Below are positions 51,676 through 60,156 of a DNA stretch of 64,000 nt, one piece after another. Numbering within the stretch: the stretch's first letter is position 1; each line of letters starts with the position of its first letter. The position numbers and the translations under genes were made by a program. This DNA comes from JASTVH01 sp042862465 (GTDB taxonomy: Bacteria > Pseudomonadota > Gammaproteobacteria > Pseudomonadales > Oleiphilaceae), in the NCBI GenBank assembly GCA_042862465.1, contig JASTVH010000002.1, positions 124,001-188,000 of the forward strand, in the 5' to 3' direction. Below the pieces are notes generated by a model. That model was not told where the DNA came from and searched no databases. It worked only from the letters and a program-made list of their open reading frames with translations.

Positions 51676-53775
51676 ATGCGTTTACCCGTCTGGATCAAAC
51701 GACTCTCCATCAGCCGCAGACTCACCCTGCTAATGATGACCACCGCGACGGTAGCGTTACTGCTGGGGGGGTTGGCCTTTGTCGCCAACGACCTGATGAT
51801 GCTGCGCAACGGCATGCTGGAACGCCAGGCCACTCTGGCCCGCATTGTAGGTCTGAACAGCGTCGCAGCCCTGGATTTCAACGACCGGCGCAGCGCGCGG
51901 GAAACACTGGACTCACTCGGCGCCCATTCCGGCATCATCGCCGCGGCCATATACGACAGCCAGGGCAAGCTCTTCGCGCGCTACCAGAATCCTGAATTTC
52001 CCCATACCGAGCTACCGGCCCACCCACAATCCGCCGGGGAGACGTTCACCCTCGCTCATCTGGAGACCTTTCAGCCCATCAGCATGCGAGGCCAGCAGCT
52101 GGGCACCATCTTCGTCCGTACCAGCACCCAGGAATGGTTCGATAGCCTCTATCACCAGATGTGGGCAACGCTGACTGTTCTGGGCCTGGTGGGCCTCATC
52201 AGTTTCGTGCTCAGTCACTTCCTGCAGCGCAGCTTGTCTTCCCCCATCAAGGACCTTGCACAGCTCGCGCGCAAGGTTTCGCACACCCGCAACTACCGCC
52301 TGCGAGCCCGCAAATGGGCCGATGACGAGTTGGGCAGCCTGGCCGATGACTTCAATACCATGCTGGAGGAAATCCAGCACCGCGATGCCAAACTCAGCGA
52401 GCACGGCGAAAACCTCGAACGCCAGGTCCGCAACCGCACCGCCGCCCTGGAGCAGCTCACCCACCGACTGGAACACCAGGCCCATCACGACAGCCTGACC
52501 GGCCTGCCCAACCGCAAGCGCTATGAGGAGTATTGCTTTGAGACCCTGACGGCGCGGCGCCAGGACAAGGGACAGTTCGCCATCATGTTCCTCGACCTGG
52601 AACGCTTCAAGCTCGTCAACGACAGCCTCGGCCACCATTTTGGCGACCGCCTGCTGAAGATCATCGCCAAGCGCCTCAAGAACTGTATCCGCGAGACCGA
52701 CATCGTGGCCCGCCAGGGCGGTGATGAATTCACCATCCTCCTGCCGCTGATCAACAATCGCGAGGAAGTCCGTCTGGCCGCTGAACGCATCCTGGCCGCC
52801 CTGGTGCCGCGCATCGAGCTCAACGGCCATACCCTGCACATCACCGGCAGTATCGGTATCAGCCTCTACCCCCAGGATGGCGACAGTGTCGACGAACTGC
52901 TGCGCCACGCCGATACCGCCATGTACTCGGCCAAGGCCGGCGGCGGTAACGACTTCCACTTCTTCTCCCGGGAAATGCAAGCTGGGGGTGCCGAACTGCT
53001 CAGCCTGGAAGCCGAGTTGCGCACCGCGATCCGTGAGGATCAGCTGGAACTGGCGTTCCAGCCGATCGTAGCGTCCCAGGACGGCCGGGTGCGCAGCTTC
53101 GAGGCCCTGGTCCGCTGGCGTCATCCGGAAATGGGGGTCATTTCACCCGGACGCTTTATTCCCATGGCCGAGGAGACCGGTCTCATCATGGAGATCGACG
53201 AATGGGTATTCCGGGCCGCCGCCCGGCAGGTGATGGCATGGCGTCAGACCGGGCGGCCGGACATGACAATCACAGTCAATCTTTCCAGCCGGCAGTTCAA
53301 CCGCCCCAACCTGCCCCAACGGCTGCAGCAGCTGCTCGAAGAATCCGGTGCGGTAACGCAGGCGATTGAACTGGAGATTACCGAGGGGATGCTGATGCAC
53401 CACACCGATCAGGTGCAGCAGACCCTGCTGGAACTCAAGGCGATGGGGTTCCGCCTGGCGGTGGATGACTTCGGGACCGGGTATTCGTCACTCAGCTACC
53501 TCAAGCGCTTCCCCCTGGACCGACTCAAGGTGGACAAGTCCTTCGTCCAGGATCTGCCCCAGGATACCGACAACGCCGCCATTACCCGCGCAATCGTGGC
53601 GATGGCCCAGAGCCTCAAACTGGATGTCACGGCGGAAGGTGTGGAAACCCGTGAGCAGCTGGCGTTTTTGCAGGAGCTTGGCTGTCAGGCCCTGCAGGGG
53701 TTCTATTTTGGCCGGCCGTTGCCGGCGAGCGAGGCCAATCAGTTCCTGTTCCAGGCAAGCCTGGATCCGAGCTGA
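51676..53775 (+). CDS. GGDEF-EAL c-di-GMP enzyme, YfiN-like
   Basis: 699-aa membrane protein. TM1 near residues 15-40, an extracytoplasmic sensor part, TM2 near 160-180, HAMP, and a coiled linker. The GGDEF motif is intact (RQGGDEF, G348-F352), with cyclase sequence around it, and the EAL motif is intact (E476-A477-L478, FEALVRW), with conserved DDFGTGYSSL and TAEGVET later. So it may both make and break c-di-GMP. It follows the YfiR-like gene by 5 bp and should be inhibited by it. Classical YfiN has no EAL domain; this fused form is a variation. Confidence 0.88.
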   Translation: MRLPVWIKRLSISRRLTLLMMTTATVALLLGGLAFVANDLMMLRNGMLERQATLARIVGLNSVAALDFNDRRSARETLDSLGAHSGIIAAAIYDSQGKLFARYQNPEFPHTELPAHPQSAGETFTLAHLETFQPISMRGQQLGTIFVRTSTQEWFDSLYHQMWATLTVLGLVGLISFVLSHFLQRSLSSPIKDLAQLARKVSHTRNYRLRARKWADDELGSLADDFNTMLEEIQHRDAKLSEHGENLERQVRNRTAALEQLTHRLEHQAHHDSLTGLPNRKRYEEYCFETLTARRQDKGQFAIMFLDLERFKLVNDSLGHHFGDRLLKIIAKRLKNCIRETDIVARQGGDEFTILLPLINNREEVRLAAERILAALVPRIELNGHTLHITGSIGISLYPQDGDSVDELLRHADTAMYSAKAGGGNDFHFFSREMQAGGAELLSLEAELRTAIREDQLELAFQPIVASQDGRVRSFEALVRWRHPEMGVISPGRFIPMAEETGLIMEIDEWVFRAAARQVMAWRQTGRPDMTITVNLSSRQFNRPNLPQRLQQLLEESGAVTQAIELEITEGMLMHHTDQVQQTLLELKAMGFRLAVDDFGTGYSSLSYLKRFPLDRLKVDKSFVQDLPQDTDNAAITRAIVAMAQSLKLDVTAEGVETREQLAFLQELGCQALQGFYFGRPLPASEANQFLFQASLDPS

Positions 53776-53789
53776 CCCCAAACGCAAAG

Positions 53790-53811
53790 AAGCCGCCCGG
53801 CGGGGCGGCTT
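53790..53811. terminator. Hairpin between GGDEF/EAL gene and rpoH
   Basis: aagccgcc (53790-53797) pairs with ggcggctt (53804-53811), 6-nt loop. It lies between convergent genes and may stop both; the flanking T/A runs are short, so strength is uncertain. Confidence 0.6.
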
Positions 53812-53841
53812 CCTGTCATGGCAAGTCCGGGATATCGGGAC

Positions 53842-54708
53842 TTAGGCCGCATCCTGGTCCATGAACTTGCGGATCTTCTTCATGGCGTTCTTTTCCAGCT
53901 GCCGGATACGCTCGGCAGAGACGCCATACTTGTCCGCCAGCTCGTGCAGGGTCGCCTTGCCGTCTTCGCCTAACCAGCGCAGACGGAGAATGTCCTGGCT
54001 GCGCTCGTCCAGGGATGCCAGGGCCTCCATCAGACGGCTGTTGGAATCTTCCGTCCAATCCGCCTGCTCCAAGGTGACGGCCGGATCGTTACGGCGATCA
54101 TCAAGGAAGTGGACCGGTGCCTGCCAGCTGTTATCGTCGTCATCATCTTTGGGCCCATCAAAAGCGGTGTCCTGGGCAGCCATACGGCCTTCCATTTCAC
54201 GCACGACCTTGGGCTCCACACCCAGTTCGGACGCCACGGCTTCCACTTCCTGGCTGTTCATCCACGCCAGACGCTTCTTCTGGCTGCGCAGGTTGAAGAA
54301 CAGCTTGCGTTGGGCCTTGGTTGTGGCCACCTTCACGATGCGCCAGTTACGCAGGATGAACTCGTGGATTTCTGCCTTGATCCAGTGAACCGCAAACGAC
54401 ACCAGGCGCACCCCGTATTCCGGGTTGAAGCGCTTGACCGCCTTCATCAGGCCGACGTTGCCTTCCTGGATCAGATCCGACTGCGCCAGACCGTACCCGG
54501 CATAACTGCGGGCAATATGTACGACAAACCGGAGGTGAGACAGAACCAGACGACGCGCCGCCTCGATGTCTTCATCGTGGTAAAGGCGTTCGGCCAGCTC
54601 CTTCTCTTCCTCTGCCGTGAGCATAGGAATGGTGTTGACGGTCTGGATGTAGGCATCCAGATTGGCACCTGGTACCAAGCGATTTGCGAGTTGTAGACTC
54701 GTTCCCAT
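53842..54708 (-). CDS. rpoH: RNA polymerase sigma-32 factor
   Basis: 288 aa from ATG 54708, chosen by a strong SD (GGAGGT, 6 nt before) and by the family start; the longer frame to 54768 has no support. It is the heat-shock sigma factor. Region 2 carries SDLIQEGNVGLMKAVKRF and the RpoH box KAQRKLFFNLR. Region 4 ends with VSAERIRQLEKNAMKKIR. It stands alone after the convergent operon and before ftsX, the conserved gammaproteobacterial order. Promoters and a thermosensor leader may exist but were not defined here. Confidence 0.95.
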   Translation of the reverse strand: MGTSLQLANRLVPGANLDAYIQTVNTIPMLTAEEEKELAERLYHDEDIEAARRLVLSHLRFVVHIARSYAGYGLAQSDLIQEGNVGLMKAVKRFNPEYGVRLVSFAVHWIKAEIHEFILRNWRIVKVATTKAQRKLFFNLRSQKKRLAWMNSQEVEAVASELGVEPKVVREMEGRMAAQDTAFDGPKDDDDDNSWQAPVHFLDDRRNDPAVTLEQADWTEDSNSRLMEALASLDERSQDILRLRWLGEDGKATLHELADKYGVSAERIRQLEKNAMKKIRKFMDQDAA

Positions 54709-54934
54709 GCTTGACCTCCAATTGGTTTGGCAACGGAAGAATATAGCATTCGCGTCGGCATCCGCCAACGCCCTGGCTATCGCTCCGCTTTATTCCCTGC
54801 CAAAAAAACGTTTTGGAAACCCTATATGGGGGCAACGGGCTTCCGTTTCAACTGTCCCTTTGACCGTTTTCACGTCTATTAGTGCCCTGACAGCGGTCAA
54901 ATCGCGATACGTAGTTGCCCTTACCGCCCGTTCA

Positions 54935-55930
54935 TCAAGTCGGTTCAATGGCCGACAGGTGCCGCTTCACCGCCACCCAGGCTCCCAGCCAGCCCAGTAG
55001 CATGCCCAACAGCAACACACCGACCACCGCTTCGAAACCCAGGCCCTGCAACTGAAACTGGCTCCCGTACAGGTTCGCCAGCCGCTCCACCGGCCCGTTC
55101 ATCCACCACAGGGCGATTTCCACCAGCCACCAGGCCACCACCGACCCGCCGAACCCGAACCAGACGCCGGTATAGAGGAAGGGCCGACGCACGAAGGCAT
55201 CGGTGCCCCCCACCAGCTTGGCCACCAGGATCTCGTCCCGTCGGCTCTCAATCGACAGCCGAATGGTGTTTCCGATCACCAGCACTACCGCCGCGGCCAA
55301 CAGCCCGCCCAGAGCCAACACGCCGCGCCCGAGAATATCCGCCAGGGCGTTGAGCCGCTGCAGCCACTCCAGATCCAGCTGCACCCGATCCACACCGGGC
55401 AGGGTTTGCAGCTCCTGGACCAGGGTGCGCAACGGACCTGAGGTTCTTACGTCGGCCACCGGTGACAGGATCAGGGTATGGGGCAGCGGGTTTTCACCGA
55501 GGAAATCCAGGGCTTCCCCCAGCCCGGAACCGGCGCGAAATTCCGCCAGCGCCTCCTCCTTGGGGAGGAAATCGACCGCGGCGATATCCCGCCGGGCCAA
55601 CAGATCACTACGCAGGCTGAGGGCTTCGTTACGGTCGACCCCGGGTTCCAGGTAAACGGTCACCCGCGAGGCTTCCTCCCAACCGGCGCTGACCGACTGC
55701 AGGCTGTGCAACAGCAGCAAGAGGCACAGCGGCAGCGCCAGGGCAATGCCCATCACCATCCAGGTGGTGAGACTGGCCAGTGGCGCCTGCACCATGCGCT
55801 GGGCACTGTCCCGGGCGGTCTTGCGATGGTGTGCCAGATAGCTTTCCAGCTGTTCCCGCAGAGGCCGTTGCGACAGCGCCGCCCCGCGCGGGCGCGCCGT
55901 GACGTCCTGACGCTCTTCACTGCTCGCCAT
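54935..55930 (-). CDS. ftsX: Cell division protein FtsX
   Basis: 331-aa inner-membrane permease-like protein that with FtsE links the divisome to peptidoglycan hydrolases. An N-terminal helix (~55-75), a periplasmic loop with GVDRNEALSLRSDLL and DFLPKEEAL, then three more TM helices (LGGLLAAAVVLVIGN; WFGFGGSVVAWW; the last LLGMLLGWLGAW). Overlaps the ftsE end by 14 bp, so translated in series. Standard length and order. Confidence 0.93.
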   Translation of the reverse strand: MASSEERQDVTARPRGAALSQRPLREQLESYLAHHRKTARDSAQRMVQAPLASLTTWMVMGIALALPLCLLLLLHSLQSVSAGWEEASRVTVYLEPGVDRNEALSLRSDLLARRDIAAVDFLPKEEALAEFRAGSGLGEALDFLGENPLPHTLILSPVADVRTSGPLRTLVQELQTLPGVDRVQLDLEWLQRLNALADILGRGVLALGGLLAAAVVLVIGNTIRLSIESRRDEILVAKLVGGTDAFVRRPFLYTGVWFGFGGSVVAWWLVEIALWWMNGPVERLANLYGSQFQLQGLGFEAVVGVLLLGMLLGWLGAWVAVKRHLSAIEPT

Positions 55931-56612
55931 ACAGGGCCTCCTCGTTCGGCATCAGATCGCCCTGACGCAGACGGCCGTCTTCCAGGGTCAACACTCGATG
56001 GCGCAGATGCCGGATCAATGCAATATCGTGACTGGCGATCAGCACCGTCACCCCCACCTGATTGAACTGCTCGAACAGGTGCATGATGTCCGCCGACAGC
56101 TCCGGGTCGAGGTTACCGGTGGGTTCGTCCGCCAGCAGCAGCGGCGGCTTGTTGACCACGGCGCGGGCGATCCCCACGCGCTGTTGTTCACCGCCAGACA
56201 GCTGGATGGGGTTGAGGCGTTCCTTGTCCAGCAGCCCCACCTTGTCCAGGGCCGCCCGCACCCGCCGCCCCATTTCCCGCGGACTGACGCCCATCACTTC
56301 CAGTGGCATGGCAACGTTATCGAAGACGGTACGGTCGAACAGCAACTGGTGGTTCTGGAACACCACGCCGATATGGCGGCGGATGTAGGGAATCTGGCGG
56401 CGGGGAATCCGGTCCAGGTGCTGCCCCCCCAGCAGGATGCGCCCCTGACTGGGCCGCTCCATGAGCATGATCAGCTTGAGCAGGGTACTCTTGCCGGCGC
56501 CGGAATGGCCGGTCAGGAAGGCCATCTCACCGCGCTCCAGATGGAAGTCCACATGCTTCAGCGCTTCATGGGAGCTGCCATAGCGCTTGCTGACCTGTTC
56601 AAAACGAATCAT
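55917..56612 (-). CDS. ftsE: Cell division ATP-binding protein FtsE
   Basis: 231-aa ABC ATPase. Walker A GHSGAGKST, signature LSGGEQQRVGIARA, Walker B LLLADEPTGNLD, and H-loop ASHD are all intact. It works with FtsX in the inner membrane at the division site. Gene order ftsY-ftsE-ftsX on the minus strand is typical. About 120 bp separate it from ftsY. Confidence 0.95.
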   Translation of the reverse strand: MIRFEQVSKRYGSSHEALKHVDFHLERGEMAFLTGHSGAGKSTLLKLIMLMERPSQGRILLGGQHLDRIPRRQIPYIRRHIGVVFQNHQLLFDRTVFDNVAMPLEVMGVSPREMGRRVRAALDKVGLLDKERLNPIQLSGGEQQRVGIARAVVNKPPLLLADEPTGNLDPELSADIMHLFEQFNQVGVTVLIASHDIALIRHLRHRVLTLEDGRLRQGDLMPNEEALYGEQ

Positions 56613-56732
56613 CGCTTCCCCGGCTGGTTGGTTCTCATCCTGAAACCGTCGTCCCTGGGGTTTCGTGGAATGGCCGGGCTGGGCCGGCTCGCAACGTGGT
56701 GCGCCCTACAGCGTAGTACAGAATCCGCGCGC

Positions 56733-57911
56733 TTAGTCGAACAGGGCGTGGACGAATTCCTCGGCCTCGAACGGACGCAGGTCGTCGATCTGCTCGCCCA
56801 CCCCAATGAAACGGATCGGCAGCTGCAGCTGACGGGCAATGGCAAAGATGATACCGCCCTTGGCGGTGCCGTCGAGCTTGGTCAGGGAAATCCCGCTGAC
56901 GCCCACAGCCTGCTGGAAGACCTGCGCCTGGCTCAGGGCATTCTGGCCGGTTCCGGCGTCCAGCACCAGCATCACTTCGTGGGGCGCTGTCTCGTCCAGT
57001 TTCTTCATGACCCGAACCACTTTCTGCAGCTCGTTCATGAGGTTTTCCTTGTTCTGCAGCCTTCCGGCCGTATCGGCAATCACCACATCCACGCCCCGGG
57101 CCTGGGCCGATTGCACCGCATCGTAGATGACCGATGCGCTGTCGGCTCCGGTTCCCTGGGAAATCACCGGCACCTGGTTGCGCTCGCCCCAGGCCTCCAG
57201 CTGCTCCACCGCGGCGGCACGGAAGGTATCGCCGGCCGCCAGCATGACCGACTTGCCGTCACTCTGGAAGCGCTTGGCCAGCTTGCCGATCGTGGTGGTC
57301 TTGCCCACGCCGTTGACGCCCACCATGAGCATGACATAGGGCTTGCGGTCTTCCAGCTGCAGGGGCTGTGAGCAGGGCGCGAGGATGCCGCGCAGTTCTT
57401 CGCGCAGGGCTTCGTTGAGCTTTTGCGGATCCTTGAGTTCACCGCGCTCGAGCTTGGCGGTCAGGGTATCGATGATCTCGGTGGTGGCGGTGACCCCCAC
57501 ATCGGCGGTCAGCAGCAGCGTCTCGATGTCCTCCAGCAGCTCGTCGTCAATCTGCTTGCGGCCCAGGAACAGGTTGCTCAGGCCCTCGGAGAGGTTGGAG
57601 CGGGTCCGCCCCAGGCCCGAGCGAATGCGCTCGAATACCGACTTGGGCGCTTCCTCGACCACCTCTTCCGCCGGCGCCGCCTCTTCCACGGGAGCGGCTT
57701 CTGGGGTCGCCTCGGGCACTTCCCCGACCGCGGGCGCTGCTTCCGCCTCCGGCGCTTCGCGCTCCACCGGCCGGGCGCCCGGCTTGGCCTCCGCCTTGCG
57801 CTGCGGTACCGGTTTGGGTCGCGGAATCTGGCGACGGCGACCCGCCACATCCACAACCAACGCAATGACGAGTAGTGCGAGCAATCCCAGGTTGATCAGT
57901 TCAAAGGTCAT
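56733..57911 (-). CDS. ftsY: Signal recognition particle receptor FtsY
   Basis: 392 aa. The NG domain carries VGVNGVGKTTTIGKLAK (P-loop), VIADTAGRLQNKENLM (G3) and LTKLDGTAKGG (G4). A Glu/Ala/Pro-rich acidic A domain precedes it. The first ~22 residues are a hydrophobic helix (LINLGLLALLVIALVVDVA), so this FtsY may be membrane-anchored, unlike E. coli FtsY. It docks SRP-bound ribosomes at the membrane. First gene of the ftsYEX operon, divergent from rsmD. Confidence 0.93.
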   Translation of the reverse strand: MTFELINLGLLALLVIALVVDVAGRRRQIPRPKPVPQRKAEAKPGARPVEREAPEAEAAPAVGEVPEATPEAAPVEEAAPAEEVVEEAPKSVFERIRSGLGRTRSNLSEGLSNLFLGRKQIDDELLEDIETLLLTADVGVTATTEIIDTLTAKLERGELKDPQKLNEALREELRGILAPCSQPLQLEDRKPYVMLMVGVNGVGKTTTIGKLAKRFQSDGKSVMLAAGDTFRAAAVEQLEAWGERNQVPVISQGTGADSASVIYDAVQSAQARGVDVVIADTAGRLQNKENLMNELQKVVRVMKKLDETAPHEVMLVLDAGTGQNALSQAQVFQQAVGVSGISLTKLDGTAKGGIIFAIARQLQLPIRFIGVGEQIDDLRPFEAEEFVHALFD

Positions 57912-58136
57912 CGTGACTCTATCCCGTTCAATAAACGCTCTGCGACGGGCACCCTGGCCCGCAGAAAGATGAATGGATCGGTTGGGGGAGCGGTGGACAG
58001 TGCCCCGGCGGAGCGGCCGCTACCATCGAAAGGCGCTATTCTACCGGCCCGGTCGCGGAGCGTCCAAAGGGGCGCGTGGTTTTCTGCCATCGCGGCAGCC
58101 GCTACCATAGTCGGCTCCATGCACAACAGGACGCCC

Positions 58137-58721
58137 ATGCGAAAACGACAACCACGCCCGCGCTCCCGCAACGCCACGCTGCGCATCATCGGCGGCGACT
58201 GGCGCCGACGTCAGCTGTCCTTCCCGGAACTGGAAGGCCTGCGCCCCACTCCGGACCGGGTGCGCGAAACCCTGTTCAACTGGCTGGCCCCCACCCTGCC
58301 CGGCAGCCGCTGCCTGGATCTGTTCGCCGGCAGCGGCGCCCTGGGCCTGGAAGCCCTCTCCCGGGGTGCCGGGGCCATCGACTTCGTGGAAATGGCACCG
58401 GCGGCTGCCAGGGCGCTGCAGCAAAACCTCGATCTGCTCAAGGCAAACAACGGCCGCATCCACAACCTGGATGCCCTGGCTTTCCTCAACCGGCCGCCCG
58501 AGCAGCCCTATGACCTCATCTTCCTCGACCCGCCCTTCCGCAAGGGCTGGCTCGGCCAGGTAATCGAGCGCCTGGATGCGGCCTGGGTCCGTGACGGCGG
58601 GTACGTCTATGTGGAGCATGAACAGGAGATGGGCGAGCAGGTATGGCCGGAGCACTGGCGGCTGCATCGGCAGAAACGGGCGGGACAGGTGGTATACAGC
58701 CTGTTCGAAGTTAGCGCCTAG
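58137..58721 (+). CDS. rsmD: 16S rRNA m2G966 methyltransferase RsmD
   Basis: 194 aa from ATG 58137 (CAGGA 5-9 nt upstream); ATG 58119 is in frame too, and the frame is open further left, but only the shorter forms match the family length. Motifs: RIIGGDWRRRQL, RPTPDRVRETLFNWL, SAM motif LDLFAGSGALGLEALSRGA, catalytic LDPPF, and late YVEHE. It methylates G966 of 16S rRNA. Divergent from ftsY, as in Pseudomonas. Confidence 0.92.
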   Translation: MRKRQPRPRSRNATLRIIGGDWRRRQLSFPELEGLRPTPDRVRETLFNWLAPTLPGSRCLDLFAGSGALGLEALSRGAGAIDFVEMAPAAARALQQNLDLLKANNGRIHNLDALAFLNRPPEQPYDLIFLDPPFRKGWLGQVIERLDAAWVRDGGYVYVEHEQEMGEQVWPEHWRLHRQKRAGQVVYSLFEVSA

Positions 58722-58723
58722 GC

Positions 58724-58744
58724 GTCGGACGTCGGACGTCGGAC
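58724..58744. repeat. Three tandem GTCGGAC units
   Basis: GTCGGAC at 58724-58730, 58731-58737 and 58738-58744, right after the rsmD stop. A short tandem repeat with no clear role. Confidence 0.7.
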
Positions 58745-58772
58745 AGCGGGGTGGCGTATCAGGGTACAAAAA

Positions 58773-58800
58773 AACCCGGGGAGGTTGCCCTTCCCGGGTT
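58773..58800. terminator. Bidirectional terminator between rsmD and desaturase
   Basis: AACCCGGG (58773-58780) pairs with CCCGGGTT (58793-58800), 12-nt loop. It is preceded by A-rich and followed by T-rich sequence, so it can stop transcription in both directions between the convergent genes. Confidence 0.8.
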
Positions 58801-58823
58801 TTGACTTACAGGTCGTGCCGGAC

Positions 58824-60008
58824 TCAGACGCCGGCCGGGCGGAGCGAGTAGCTGCGCAGGACCTGGGCGAATTCCTCCAGGTAGCGGATACCGCTTTCTT
58901 CCGCCTGGCGGCACCACTCAAGCAGGGCCTGGATCTTGTCCTGCTGTCGCATGCCGCCCCGGCGCTGCCAGATGCCCTGCAGCTCGTGACTCTTCTCGTA
59001 GATCACCCGCACCATCCTGTTGCGCTCCAGCACGGTTTCCAGGTGCTGTTTCTCTTCCGGCTTGATCAGGCTCTCTTCCCGGAACAGCAGCTTGCGCGCG
59101 CGGCGGTACAGGGACCACTCGTGCTTCTCGATGGTGTCACGCTGCTGGCGCAGGACCGGCTCCAGCACCTTCTTGCGATACAGGCGCATGAGGTGGAAGC
59201 GGGCATTGGCAATGGCCTGAATGGTTTCACTGTCCACGTCCTGCTTGCCCGGTACACGATGGGCAATCGGCTTGACGCCCTTGGGCTTGGCCAGGCCGAA
59301 CAGCTGGAACAGGCGGATGTAGCCCCACCCCAGGTCCACCTCCCACCAGCGGCGTGACAGCTTGGCCGAATTGGGGAAGGTGTGGTGATTGTTGTGCAGC
59401 TCTTCACCGCCGATCAGCAGGCCCCAGGGCACGATATTGCGGGCGTTGTCGGCGCACTCGTAATTGCGGTAGCCCATGTGATGGCCAATACCGTTGATCA
59501 CCCCCGCGGCCCAGACCGGAATCCACATCATCTGCAGCGCCCAGATCCAGATGCCGTTGACGCCAAACAGAGCCAGGTTGAGGATCGCCATCAGGGTGAT
59601 GCCACCATAGCGGTAACGGGAATACAGATTGCGCTCGACCCAGTCTTCCGGGGTCCGCTGACCATAACGCTTGAGGGTTTCCTCGGTGGCAGCGGAGCGA
59701 TAGAGTTCCGCACCTTCCCGCAGGACCTTGCCCACTCCCAGCTGTACCGGGCTGTGCGGATCCTCTTCGGTTTCGCAGAAAGCGTGGTGCTTGCGATGGA
59801 TCGCGGTCCACTCCTTGGTCAGCATGGCGGTCGTCAGCCACAGCCAGAAGCGGAAGAAATGAGCCAGTGCCGGATGCAGGTCGAGTGCATTGTGGGCCGA
59901 GTGGCGGTGAAGATAGAGCGTCACACTCACGATCGTGATGTGCGTCAGGATGAAGGCGGCCAGAATCAGTTGCCACCAGGAGAGGTCAAGGAGACCTTCA
60001 AACCACAT
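58824..60008 (-). CDS. Acyl-CoA/acyl-lipid delta-9 type desaturase
   Basis: 394-aa integral membrane di-iron desaturase. All three His boxes are present: HRHSAH (34-39), HRKHH, and HNNHH, set between hydrophobic segments. It introduces a double bond into saturated fatty acyl chains for membrane fluidity. A ~150-residue helical tail beyond the last His box follows. Convergent with rsmD across a bidirectional terminator. Substrate (CoA versus lipid-bound) not decidable. Confidence 0.85.
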   Translation of the reverse strand: MWFEGLLDLSWWQLILAAFILTHITIVSVTLYLHRHSAHNALDLHPALAHFFRFWLWLTTAMLTKEWTAIHRKHHAFCETEEDPHSPVQLGVGKVLREGAELYRSAATEETLKRYGQRTPEDWVERNLYSRYRYGGITLMAILNLALFGVNGIWIWALQMMWIPVWAAGVINGIGHHMGYRNYECADNARNIVPWGLLIGGEELHNNHHTFPNSAKLSRRWWEVDLGWGYIRLFQLFGLAKPKGVKPIAHRVPGKQDVDSETIQAIANARFHLMRLYRKKVLEPVLRQQRDTIEKHEWSLYRRARKLLFREESLIKPEEKQHLETVLERNRMVRVIYEKSHELQGIWQRRGGMRQQDKIQALLEWCRQAEESGIRYLEEFAQVLRSYSLRPAGV

Positions 60009-60156
60009 AATTACCCACCTCAGGTTAAACGTCTTTCACAGGCAGCCGGTACTTCATCCATCACAAACTGCGGCGCCAGTTTAGCGAACGGCTGTACACT
60101 GAACAATGGAACAGGGCCCGGATTTACAAATTTCCAACCAATCAACACAGGCGGAC

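Noticed and set aside
58724..58744. GTCGGAC triplet repeat as a functional element
   Set aside because: Only three short units between a stop codon and a terminator; likely simple-sequence slippage.
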